In this document: positions 22,367-33,053 of the stretch, piece after piece | Layout of the letters: every line of letters begins with the position of its first letter | How positions within the stretch are numbered: position 1 is the first letter of the stretch | Source of the DNA: Oscheius tipulae | Taxonomy: Eukaryota; Nematoda; Chromadorea; Rhabditida; Rhabditidae | Reading direction: 5' to 3' | NCBI GenBank assembly: GCA_037178975.1 | Contig: JASJZH010000004.1 | Span: 1,860,001 to 1,924,000, forward strand | Length of the DNA: 64,000 bases | Notes under the pieces: model-generated | Told to the model about the DNA's origin: nothing | The model's database searches: none | What the model saw: the letters and a program-made list of their open reading frames with translations, nothing else | Translations under genes and position numbers: made by a program

Positions 22367-23684
22367 CTAGGCCTTCTGGGCCGCCGACTGCTGAACACTT
22401 TGCTGCGTCTTGGCATCATCGGCAAAGAGCTCGTTGCCCATCCCGTTCAGCGTCTCGTAGGTCGGATCGTTTTCTTCGGTCTTCTTCACCTGTTCCGGAG
22501 CCTTGAAGTCCTTTTTCTGCTTCTTTTCGTCTTTCTTCTCCTCCCCGGCCTGCTGCTGCATGTTGGCTGTCGTCTTCTTCTCCTTCGGGTCCTCCTCGCC
22601 GCCCTCGCCGAAAACCTCATTACCCATGCCGTTCAGGGTTTCGTAAGCTGGATCCTTCGCGTCAGCTTTAGCCACTTTTGCCGGGGGCTGAAAATGGCGG
22701 GAAACTTTTGATTGTTTATATAGAAACTGCTTAGAACTGCCCCGACGATTGCGCTCGAACAGCAGAAATACTTTGAAAAGACCAAAGCACCTGTCATTTC
22801 CCTCCGAAATTTTGTCTAAAAATCAGGATTTTAGAGTTTAGAAATGTTCAAAATTGTGCCTTTCTATCCGACTTACAACTTCGATTGGCTGAAAGTCTCA
22901 TCAGTTTGTTCGACGTTGTCAACGTCTATATACTACGGCAAGTTCATTTAAACGACTTTTCGCGCGCTTTTTCTTTCGGCGGATTTTTGAATTTTCTTGA
23001 CAGTTTTTTTTTTTTTTATATATCCCACTATTCTTCATCATTTTTGTTGGAATCTTTTTCGTTTCCCACAACTTTTTCTCCTCCAGAATTTTTCTTAGTC
23101 GTCCTTTTTTTCATAGAGAAAGTTTGTAGAATTCTACAAATCTGTGAATCAGTGGCCCATTCTCATTCTCATAGTCTCGTATCTAGATTGGAACATTGTT
23201 CCATAAATATGTTTGTTTTGGTCCAAAGCAAAGATTTTGCAAATAATAAAAAAAAGTAGACTAACCTTGAACTTTTCCTTCTTCTTGTTTTCTCCGAAGA
23301 CTTTCTCGTTGTTCTTGCCGTTCAGGGTCTCGTTGGCAGGAACCTTGGCCTTCTTGTCCTTATCGTCCGGCTTCTCGAATTGATCCTTACCTTTCGCAGG
23401 CGACGGCTTTTTGGCTCCCTTCGGTTCGGGTCTTTTCTCGTCGACATAGCCCGTTCCGGTCCCGAAGGCTGTTCCTGTGCCCGTCATGCAGGTCGGGGCC
23501 TCAGTTTCCGTCTTTTCCGTCTTCTCCCTAGTAGACTTGGCCTTGTTCGGGGTCTTGGCTGGTATGTTCTTGGTCGCATTGTCCTGAATGAGAGTCTCTA
23601 TTTTTGTGAACTCACCTTCTTCTTGCCGCCGCAGTAGACCACCGACAATGTGGCGAAGCTGGAGAGTAGGAGAAGCCACAACAT
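22367..23684 (-). CDS. Secreted Lys/Glu-rich protein with three YETLNG repeats
   Basis: Three exons (23615-23684, 23266-23583, 22367-22687) encode a protein of about 235 residues. It starts with a signal peptide (MLWLLLLSSFATLSVVYC). Nearly all the rest is low-complexity Lys, Glu, Pro and Thr, apart from a short TCMTGTGTAFGTGTGYV segment. Three copies of one short motif stand out: NETLNGKNNEKVFGE, YETLNGMGNEVFGE and YETLNGMGNELFAD. The first exon junction is a GTGAGT donor and a short 31-nt intron. No catalytic or binding domain was recognised. The motif spacing (about 60-70 residues) and high charge suggest an extracellular or matrix-associated disordered protein, but this is inference. Function unknown. 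Confidence 0.75.
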
Positions 23685-24003
23685 GTCGTCCCAGGAGCTA
23701 GATGGTGAACTACCTCCGAGTATTATTTGTGGAACAGAATTTGTAAATTGCTAACGTTTCTAATTGGAAGCACTTCAAATTGCATAGCATTAAAGTAAAA
23801 TTGGATATTACAGCATTGTAACAAAAAAAATTGGAAGCTGTGAAATAAATACGCCAAAAAAATCGTGTTTCAGAAGAAATCCTTCCTTATCAAGCCTGGC
23901 TGAAAGAAATACTACTGCAATTTCATAACACAACTTCAGTACTTTGAAAGTTTTGTTTCTTTTTTCCCATCCAGAAGCACGGGAACCACTTTTCAAGCAC
24001 AAG

Positions 24004-24100
24004 CTAGGCTGCCGCCCCTTCGGGGCGGTAGCCTAACTTGTACTTTAACTTGTACTAACTTGTACTAACTTGTACTTAACTTGTACTTAACTTGTAATTT
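24004..24100. repeat. GC-rich TTCG hairpin followed by TAACTTGTAC tandem repeat
   Basis: AGGCTGCCGCCCC and GGGGCGGTAGCCT form a 13-bp stem with one G-T pair around a TTCG loop (24007-24036). About six copies of (T)TAACTTGTAC(T) follow immediately up to 24100. Confidence 0.75.
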
Positions 24101-24109
24101 CTACTTTCT

Positions 24110-24325
24110 TCTATCCAACTGTCGTGACCCTTTCCTCCCACTTCAATCTGTCCGGATTCCCTCCAATCGAGGTACCGTGACAGGAGCAACGTTTCCCCAA
24201 CGAAGCCATCTCCCAAACTGTCTCTATTTTGACTTGACTTGCCAACAATTAGTGTGCACACTAATTGGCAATATTGGCTTCAGACAGACAGACAGAGACG
24301 CGAGGACAATTTAAAATAGATTTTC
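24110..24325. repeat. Dispersed repeat shared with 13340-13430 and 1875-1915
   Basis: The 5' half shares CAATCTGTC and AGGAGCAACGTTTCCCCAAC with 13340-13430. The 3' end GACAGACAGAGACGCG plus GGACAATTTAAAATAGATTT matches 1875-1915. An exact palindrome AATTAGTGTGCACACTAATT lies inside at 24247-24266. Confidence 0.65.
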
Positions 24326-24522
24326 CCTCTATTTATCCTCTAGCTAAAATGCTTCCTCCTCCTTCAAAATACGCTTTTCCCACCGAATCGGACTAAAAGT
24401 CTCTCTCACTTGAGAAAACTGTGGAAGCCCCCCTGCTTCTCCGGACCAACTTTTTCAGCCGACTCCTTTCAGGATGCGCGAACTTGTCTCCTAGCCAGTC
24501 TGTTTTTCTACCCTCGGGACCG

Positions 24523-24530
24523 TATAAAAG
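24523..24530 (+). promoter_or_regulatory. TATA box of the plus-strand collagen gene
   Basis: CGTATAAAAGGG sits only 24 bp before the ATG at 24547. The true initiation or trans-splice point must lie within a very short leader, or an upstream start is used. Confidence 0.55.
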
Positions 24531-24546
24531 GGTAGTCCAGAAGAAG

Positions 24547-25726
24547 ATGGTCAAGCATCCAGACATGTCTTGGTCTGTTGGAATAGTCTCTTCCATTGCC
24601 ATTGCGACCATCTTGGTCAGCTTTGGTAGCATCTTCAACCTCGTCAAGGAGATCGAGGACCTCCAGAATGACATTTCCAGCGGGATGGTCACTTTCAAGG
24701 TGAGTGAAATCTTTGCTTCTTTGAACACTGGTGACAGAAATTCAGTTTATGACTGAAAAATTCTAATAGGTGGGTTAAATTTCAGCAAAGACGATGATTT
24801 TCTAAGAATCGAAGAGCTATTTTGTAGCATGGGGTTGCTGACTGCTTTGAGTGATACACGCAAAAATTACAAGGGACACAAAAAAAAGAGATACCAGGAC
24901 ACAAATGCCCAATGATTTCTTTTCAGCTAGTCTCCGACCAGACCTGGGAGCAGATGCTCGAAGTCAGACAGAACCCTCTGGGAACCCCCTCGGCCGAACA
25001 GTCTTCCAGCAACCGCTTTGCTCTTCTGTCCGGAAGAAAGAAGCGTTCCGCCGACCAGTGCCAGTGCGGTCCCAAGAGTGAGGGTTGTCCCGCTGGACCC
25101 CCTGGACCCCAAGGAGAGACAGGACTGCCCGGTCTGGCTGGACCTGACGGAAAGGATGGAGAAGATGGTCGTGATGGTTTGGACATTCTGGCAGAGAAAC
25201 TGGTTCCCGAGGGATGCATTAAGTGCCCAGCTGGTCCTCCTGGTGAGTTCTGTCTCTCTTTCTCCGTCTTTCTGTGTCTCTCTGTCTCACTCTAAACAAT
25301 CCTCTTTCAGGACCTCCCGGACCTCCCGGAGGACCCGGACCCGACGGACAGCCCGGCCACCCCGGACGTCGTGGACCCCAAGGAAACAACGGACCCAAGG
25401 GAGAGCGTGGGCCTCAAGGAGACGAAGGAGACCAGGGACCGGCTGGACGTGAAGGACCCAAGGGACCTGCCGGAGAACCCGGAACGCAATACAGCGAAGG
25501 ACCGGCCGGACATCCTGGAGCTCCTGGAGAGCGAGGCAGTCCTGGAGAGCCCGGTAAGGACGGAGAGGCTGGACCCGGAGGAGAGAACGGCCGTCCCGGA
25601 TACCCTGGATCAGCTGGAAAGCCCGGAGACCGTGGCCTGGATGGACATCCCGGAGCCCCTGGCAAGGATGGAGGCCACGGACCCGATGCCGGCTACTGCC
25701 AGTGCCCACCACGAAATAATGCTTAG
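24547..25726 (+). CDS. Cuticle collagen (col family)
   Basis: This is a structural cuticle collagen secreted by the hypodermis. Three exons join: 24547-24699, 24927-25242 and 25311-25726. The N-terminal segment (MVKHPDMSWSVGIVSSIAIA and following hydrophobic residues) is the nematode cuticle collagen N-terminal domain. GRKKR followed by SADQCQCG marks the subtilisin-type processing site and the first Cys cluster. A first Gly-X-Y block (GPPGPQGETGLPGLAGPDGK) is interrupted by ILAEKLVPEGCIKC, a second Cys pair. The long third-exon Gly-X-Y block has one imperfection (TQYSE) and ends DAGYCQCPPRNNA. The Cys layout and length of about 295 residues fit the large col family. A TCTCTGTCTC tract fills the second intron. 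Confidence 0.96.
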
Positions 25727-27418
25727 GTTCTTTGAGAAAATGAAGCATTTATTCAAGTTTTGTTTCACCAGTAGTGTGAAAGTAACAAGATTAGGCAAGC
25801 TTCAAACTTTTTGCGAGGCTTTGCGAAATTTGGAAATAAGAGTGGCTAGCAAACAAAATATTGAACACAAGATTTATGTGTCACGACCGTTGACAGACAG
25901 GAATCGAATCAATTTAAAAATTTCAGAAAGTTAAACGATTCAACTGTTCCATACATAGTCGATGATTTCAGAATGTCGATGTTCTAAACATGCGCTAACG
26001 TTCAAAGCGAATGGTAGACTCAAAGTACTTTTGATAGTCCGCAGAGAATGTCAAATTTTTCGATGGTGCATAGTCCATGTGACTCCTGTGATTGGTAAGA
26101 TACTAGAAATAAGCAAGAGAATGCTACTACATAAAAAATGAATTCAATGTTTCATCTTCTCATTGTAAACTCATCAACAATGGAAATTTAATTCAACACG
26201 CAAATCAGAAACAGTAATAGACAATGAGAATAGGGACAAGGTACTATTCCTTTCATCAGTTTGCAAACATGTGAAATATTGTAACAAAGTTTTTATATAA
26301 GACGATAGTAAGAGGAAACATATTCCACTGCATACATGAGACCGCAGCCATTGAAGCAGAGCACTGGCCCGAACGGTCGCATTGTAAGAAAAAAAAAACT
26401 CGAAAAACCATAAACTCTCGAGAAACAATGTAACAAGAATAAAAAACAAAGAGACGCCCAAAAAGTCCGAAATCATAGGCTTGAAGGAGCCGCGGACGGC
26501 TCTAATTCTTATCCAGGGCCATTTTCCAAGTCGGTCACTTCACTACGGCAAAAAATTTTGAATGAAGGAATTTGGAGGCTTGTCGCTGTGAGATCCTAGC
26601 AATTTTTCAGTCTTTTCAAGCCACCCGTGCATGAATCAAGTTTCTCCGAAACATTGGGAGCGTATGCGAACGTTGAAACGTACTTGGAAAAGTAGGTAAA
26701 TCTTTCCGACTGCTTTAAGAGGGAACAACTTTTAATGTTACACGAAAAATGTAAAAAGTGAACTTTGAAGCTTTTCCGATTTTCGTAGAACCCTTCTTCC
26801 CCAATCTATCAGTTATAGTTTTTGGAGTGTTTATCGAGCTTCTACTACTGTACTTGTAAGAGTTTTGAAAGCGGTTCATCCATGAAGTCATGATAAGGTA
26901 GGAACGGACTTATTTAGAGTGAAACATGTCTTGAACAAAAGACTACAAAGAGAATTTTTCCAAGAACAGATATTCACGACTGTTCACCACTTACATGTTT
27001 AGCTGAAACCGAAAAAAATGCATCTTTATATTTATGGAGAGGAGCAGGTTTAAAGGTGGGACACGTAACTAGGACGATAGAAATTGAAGATTTCACGGGT
27101 AGAAAATGATATATGGCAGAATGGTTTGGATAAAAAGTTTCGTTCGGGAACAATCTGATTTGCTGTATTTCTATACCGAAAGGTCAGGCTAGCACCAACC
27201 TTTTCACTTTTCTCTATATCACAACTCAATGAAACATCAAACGTTTCCAATACTTCATTCTTTAAAAACTCTTCATTTCAATACATAGCCATTACCGGGG
27301 ATTATTCGCCTGGAATAGGGTAGGAGATTACTTTTCAAGCTTTTCTGGGGCTCTAGACAAGGGGGAAAGGCACTAATAGGGGACGCATAACTGAATTTTC
27401 ACTTAGAAGCTCTCTAGT
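25727..27418. other. Intergenic region
   Basis: No gene is supported between the collagen and amphiphysin. A hydrophobic minus-strand frame at 26174-26476 lacks any family signal. TGTTTCA/TGAAACA motifs occur near 25762, 26149, 26921 and 27231. Confidence 0.5.
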
Positions 27419-30400
27419 TTATTTCTTTTTGGTAAAATTCTCTGGGAAGACGCCTTTGGAGCCGTCGGCCTTCTCTCCAAGTTTCCAGCCTTCATCGAGT
27501 TGGTCAGTGTCAGGAGATTCCAGAACCTTGATCTCTTCTCCGGGACCAAAACTGAGCTCGTCGGAGTCGACTGCCTTGTACTCATGCGTGGTCAAGACAG
27601 TGTAAAGAACCTGAGAGAGGACTGCGTGAGCTGTCTCTATTTCTCTGTCTCACCTTCTTCTCCACTTTGACTTCTTGCTTGACCTCGACCACCTTCTCCT
27701 CCTTGATTTCTTCAGCTTTCACAACAACGGCCACTTTTGGCGGGGCTGACTCATCCCCTGACTCTTCGAAAGGATTGCTCGTGTCTTTTGAGTCATCCTT
27801 TTTAGCTTCAAGCTTCTGAAAAATATCAGTCAGACGTAGTCAGAAGAACAAGGACACAGGCTACAGTATGCTATACAGAGAGACAGAGACAGAACCACAG
27901 TAGAAGCACAAAGGAGAACAAACCGGGTAGACTTTGTTCTGGCAGACCTCCTCCTCTTCGGCGACAGTCGCCTCATCCTCATCAAAGGGGTTCACAGAAG
28001 CAGCTGACGGGACTTTTTGAGGCGGGTTGACTGGAGCAGCAGGGGTGGGAGCCAGATTGGCTGAAACCACAGAGTTCCTGGCCGAACCAGCTCCGGCGGC
28101 CAGAGCTGGAGAGGGAGTAGAGGGTCGGTCGTCTTCCTGAAAGTTTTTTGTTACATTTTTTTTTTGTTGTTTCCCAGCCAGCCTAGCCCCCAATAAAACA
28201 CCAATGCATCGGTGCTTATGTGAGTTTACTGAAACACAAAACCACTTTCCCATAGTGTCAATCTTTGACCTTATGAAACACCCATCCCGTAAAATATGGA
28301 ATAGTACCAGTCAATTTGGACGCATATTTTCACTACGGACTTGTACAACTAAAGGAAGTGTTTACAGAATCTCTCAAAAAGTAATATTTCAAGTTTTTGT
28401 CTTAACTTCTGGTCCCAAATGTACATGTAACAAAAAGTTTAAAAAACATGCGTAAGATTCCGTTAATAACAAGGAAACTGTTGTGTCGATCTGTATTTTG
28501 TCTTTTTTAACAATTTCCAAATCCCCCCTCCCCTTCCCCCCCACCTCTCTCTCAAAAAAAACAATATTTTTCCACACAATTCCCTTACCTGTCCTCCGGG
28601 ATTCGTATCGATGGGCGTCAAAGTCCTGGGCTCCAACCTGGGTACCCTCAGGTGATCGATGGACTGTCCCAGCTTGTCCAGCTGGCTCACCACCTGTTTG
28701 TTCAGCTGAAATATTCTCGTACTGAGTTCAAAATAAACGAAACCTTGCTACACTCCGTATTATAGACGCTCTGGGCATTGAACATGTGCTGGAGAGTATC
28801 CACAACGAATGTGATCCGGCTGTCATAGGTGGCTGGCAAGATTTCCACGAGCTCGCTGTTGATCTCCTTGTAACAGAACTCAGCGTTTTGGAGTTCTGTC
28901 AGGGCTTTGGCCACCTTGGGATCCGAGTCGACCTGAAAATTTTTGGGAATGAGAACATGACAAAGACTCTTCATGCACGTTTTCAGTCAAATTCTTATAT
29001 TTCCAGTTTAAGGATAGTCGCCTTCCTAGTCAGGCTTTTATCGTTTTGATGAAACTCAACATAAACAATGGTAAGAAATTAAACGGGCTCGAGCTACACT
29101 TTGAATCAATCGAAAACTTGTCGAAAAGGCGGCTCTGTAAGGAATTTAATTGGTTCTGGTCAGATTGACAATGCAGCTTTTTATGTGAACCCCCATCAAA
29201 TTCTGTCAGCCCAACAAAAGTAAGTAACTTTGTTGTTTCACTCACCTTTTTGCTCGACGTCTTCAACGAATTATAAGTGTTTTTGGCGTGGTCGTAGTCG
29301 ATCAACTTGCGACCTCTTTTCTCCGCCTAAACTTTTTTGTTAGATAAAACTAGATATATAGAGGCGATGAAACAAACAACGTTGGCACTCTTTTTTTTTT
29401 GGAATTGGTTTGGTCCCTATAATCATTCGGAATGTTTATGGTTCCGGTGTGATATGTTGAAGTGTATTTACCTTCTTCTTGAGATCACCAAACTGCCCGA
29501 TATAGTTTGAAGCCGTATGAACGAGATCCTCTCCCATGGCACGTTCCAGTTCATTTGTCTGGATGTCCAGGTTCTGTAAAATGTATTGTTGAAACATATT
29601 CAAGGATAAAGCGACCACGTATCAGCATCATATGAGCAATGAAAAATTACATAAATGCGATGAAACACAATTTTTTCCTACTGTAAAAGTATAGACTACA
29701 GTAACAAAAACGAAGCAATTTGACTGGTCGGATGTTCAGTCAAAAATTGTGCTTTCCGCCCAAAAAGCAAAAATGACCAACTCACGTCCATTAGAGCCGT
29801 CAGATGTTCCCTCTCGGGCCATTCCGCCTCGTAGGTCTCTCGGATCGTGTCCCGAAGTTGTCTCTCGGCTTGGCAGAGCGCCTTCAGAGCACTGCAGTAG
29901 CTCTGGAAAGTGGTGATCATGTCAACCGAACACTAGCGTAGTAACCTAGCAACTTCTAATGATCTCGTGAAACATAAAAGATAACTTCCTTATCTGTTGT
30001 GTTTCAGCGAAACGATATGGTTTTAAACTTCCCAGTTTTTCTTAATCGTAGTAATCTTTCAGGTAATTTTGAAAAAATAGCCCAGTCTTTCCAAACAACC
30101 CCATACGTTTGGTAAGTTTCGAAACCATCGGATGACTATCATTATTGTGATTTCAAAGTTGGTTATACCAATGGCATGGCGCACAAAGGAAATTTTCAAA
30201 TAAGTATTGTTTCAATGAAATAACATATGAGTAATTTGTTTATTCGTTGGATAATGCGAAGTTACTCTTTAGAGTGCGACGAAAAATAGTTCAATGTGGT
30301 CAAGGAATCTTATATAACAGTAGATCTGGTAGCAATTTGGGAGTTTCGAATCACAATTTCGTGAGACTATCACTGAAATTTACTCATTTCCTTATACAGA

Positions 30401-31447
30401 TTCCGTGAAACGTAAATGCCAAACTTTGAACTTTTATTGTGTTTCAACGAAACTGTACACCTCCTGCAGTCAATGTTTTACCATTGAACATGGTACAGCT
30501 ACAAAAAAAAGTTCAAGTTTCAAAAAAAAAAACCTCATGAATTAGGATATCTGGAAATTAGCAAGCTATCACCACTGTTGTTACCCTCTTCCTTATACCA
30601 ATCCCGTGAAATATAACAGTTAACTTTTAATTTTCTATTTTTCTCAATGGAGGAAGGATCGCTGTTTCAAAGCAGATTCAAATAGGTGGCGAATTATGTT
30701 GCACCGATACCAATGTCCCCATTTTCCAGTCCAGCTACAGGGTGTGACGAAGAGAGGAATATTTCTTTGGTCGTAGTGCACATTTCCAAATGTTTTGTGT
30801 GGTTCAAGGAATCCTTATAGCTGCTGAATCTACTTTTTTTTATATGTTTCCTCAGTCATAGGTCAGGTCTTCAAATACTTTGTCTTTTCATGGTAGCGTT
30901 AAATTGTTTGATGTTCCAAGTAGCTTGCATATTTACTGAGAAAGGTTTTTATCTGTTGCGTAGAAAAGCAGGTCGGTATTACTCCAATCCTCTGGACCAT
31001 AATTCTAATTGTTCTCGACCATTTATAGCCAGAAAGGTGAGAGAGACAGTGACCGATAACCTGCCCGATTGATCTCTTGTATCCCGTTTGGGGAGACCCC
31101 CCACTGACCTTGATGTCCTTCTGCAATCGCTCGCCTGTCTTGGCCTGTTTGGAAAGATTAGCAGCATGCTGGTCGAAGACCTCATCTTGAGTGGCTTTTG
31201 CCTTCCCGATACCTTCGAGGAGCTGAAAATTTGAAGATTTTGAGAGGACTCTATTTTTCATCGACGGTATAAAAGGAAAAGAGAAAGTTTGCGCTAGGTA
31301 AGTAATGCGTAGACTGCTCCTACAGTAAATTACAGCAACTCATTTGTGTTCCTCCCACTATCAATCTGTATGGATACAGTTTAAACAAAAAATCCAACAT
31401 ACTCTCTCTTTCGTCCTGGCAGTTGTCTTTTTGAGGAACTTGTCCAT
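27419..31447 (-). CDS. amph-1: Amphiphysin/BIN1 (N-BAR and SH3)
   Basis: Amphiphysin senses and makes membrane curvature in endocytosis and recycling, with an N-terminal BAR dimer and a C-terminal SH3 domain. Exons run from MDKFLKKTTARTKER (31403-31447) to LLEGIGKAKATQDEVFDQ (31109-31222), SYCSALKALCQAERQLRDTI (29786-29902), NLDIQTNELERAMGEDLV (29472-29573), AEKRGRKLIDYDHAKNTY (29246-29326), 28744-28932, 28589-28705, 27924-28136, 27652-27815 and 27419-27610. EKRGRKLIDYD is the strongly conserved amphiphysin BAR signature. The middle exons are acidic and Pro/Ala rich, with NPFDEDEA and NPFEESGD (adaptor-type NPF motifs). The SH3 domain reads TTHEYKAVDSDELSFGPGEE, DEGWKLGEKAD and ends GVFPENFTKKK. 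The ATG lies near a TTTCAG acceptor. A 1.2-kb intron (29903-31108) is full of TGTTTCA motifs. Confidence 0.95.
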
Positions 31448-33053
31448 GGCTGATTCCTGAAACACGAACATTTTTCAATTTTCAGGAAAAACAAGGACGC
31501 TGTTTTCAAGGTCAAAACTGGAAAGTAGTCAGGCATGAAGAAAACCAGTGGTATGGAGGAAAATAATCCGGGTTGGACAGGGAGAGAGAGACGAAGAATT
31601 AACACGCGGCGGTGGAGTAAACAGAGATAGAGACACGCGTGTTTTCTTGGTTTCTAGACGGTTTGAGTGGAAAAATGAAGGAAAACAGGAGCGGTTTGAG
31701 TATATTTCTTGAGCATGGGCGCGGTATTCAAGAAAGCAACCAAGTTCCAAACTCCTTCCATCTTATAACTGAAGTGAAACACAAACAAACCACGTAACAG
31801 TTTCGTCAATCACCGCATTTCGACAGTACACTGCTCAGTGGGGCAATCTATAAGTGGCTTGGAATGAGTAAATTCGTACAACCCAATGACTACTCTTTAC
31901 AGAAGTATTTGGGTCTTAGGAGGCTCGTGATCGTGAATTTCTTCAGAAGATTGCTAGGGCTTAGCAATTATCTGAAGACGGTGATGCAGCCAAAAATCAG
32001 GGAACTTAAACAAAACAAAAATGAGACGTGAAGAAGAGCTTGGAACAAGTGAGTGTTCTCTCGCAACTATGTTTCAAGACTTTTATAGCCTCTGTGGCTC
32101 AGCGCAAGACTCGATTCGTCCGAGCTTCTGGCTTCTTCTTCTGGCAAAACATTGACTCTCTAAATAGTGGCACAGGTGTTTTCAACTGGAAGTGATTCAT
32201 TCTTCTTGTTGCAAAAAAGCTTCAAAAGCAGTGATGCGAACAATATTGTCACCATACACATCTGCTCTTACGAGGTTTGTGAAAAAAAATCCGAACATCG
32301 CTACTTACGAAACCTAGTCAAGACTTGGTTTCTTGGGGTCAAAGTAGTAATTTTTGCGGATCAGCATGTCCTGAAAAATTGTAGCATTCAATCTTCTCTA
32401 CAACTTTCCAGAACAGCCCAAATCCAAAAAATCACTTTACATCCGAAAGTGAATCACAAACTCTCACCCTCAGACAATTTTTGAACAGGAGATGTTTCGT
32501 AACCTCCTGATAATGGGTAAAACTATCAGAAGCTCAGTAGATAGGGGAAATTGGACGGAAAAAGATGAACAGAACAAAAGTAAAGCATTTGGGGCGTCTC
32601 CCGCCCCGTCCGCCTCCAACTGATAATGGAACGCGATGTGTCACAAAACATTCCCCCTCCGCTTCGGTAGTTCGTCATTTTCTACAGTTTTAGATGCCGA
32701 AAACATGATATTTTGAGCCAAAAGGGCGAGAAATGGTGAAATCAGAGAAGAGAATGCTATAGAAACTGACGTGAGATCAACAACATACAGTAGTCAAAAA
32801 TTGCGCGCCGGAGCGAAAAAGTGGTACGTAATGCGGGAGAATTTTTGAAAAGACGACGGGATAACGGTAGCTTTTGATTCTTTTTTACCAGTTACTGAGC
32901 TCTTTGAGTGTTTTTTGCTATTTTTGAAAGGGGGTTTGGTCATATTCGGTCATACTCTTTCAACATTTTCACGCTTTTCTTCTCAAGAACCCAATTTCCA
33001 GATAGTCCACATGCATTAGACCACTCTCTAATATCCGGTGAAGGTACACAACA
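31448..33053. other. Divergent intergenic region between amphiphysin and TMEM185
   Basis: The two flanking genes diverge from here. No gene is supported. The region holds a GAGACAG tract near 31585-31640, TGAAACA/TGTTTCA motifs at 31772 and 32070, and a GC-rich patch at 32594-32650 that could be promoter sequence. A 105-codon plus frame at 32167-32484 has no recognised domain. Confidence 0.5.
32070..32088 (+). promoter_or_regulatory. TGTTTCA motif with downstream TTATAG
   Basis: TGTTTCA at 32070-32076 and TTATAG at 32083-32088, spacer 6 nt. It stands alone in the divergent gap, so it is the cleanest place to look for a transcript not confounded by a host gene. Confidence 0.45.

Larger units (their letters stand above)
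23685..24522. other. Intergenic repeat-rich region
   Basis: The region between the YETLNG-repeat gene and the collagen contains no gene. It holds a GC hairpin with decamer repeats (24004-24100), part of the minisatellite-associated repeat (24110-24325) and a 20-bp palindrome (24247-24266). Confidence 0.6.

Noticed and set aside
25018-25934. Long alternative frames across the collagen exons
   Set aside because: Shadow frames of GC-rich Gly-X-Y coding sequence; the collagen frame alone fits the splice sites and domain order.
26174-26476. Hydrophobic 100-codon minus-strand frame
   Set aside because: Hydrophobicity follows from T-rich DNA; there is no family signal and no splice or start context.
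32167-32484. 105-codon plus-strand frame upstream of TMEM185
   Set aside because: No recognisable domain and no phase-compatible join to the TMEM185 first exon, which has its own clear ATG.
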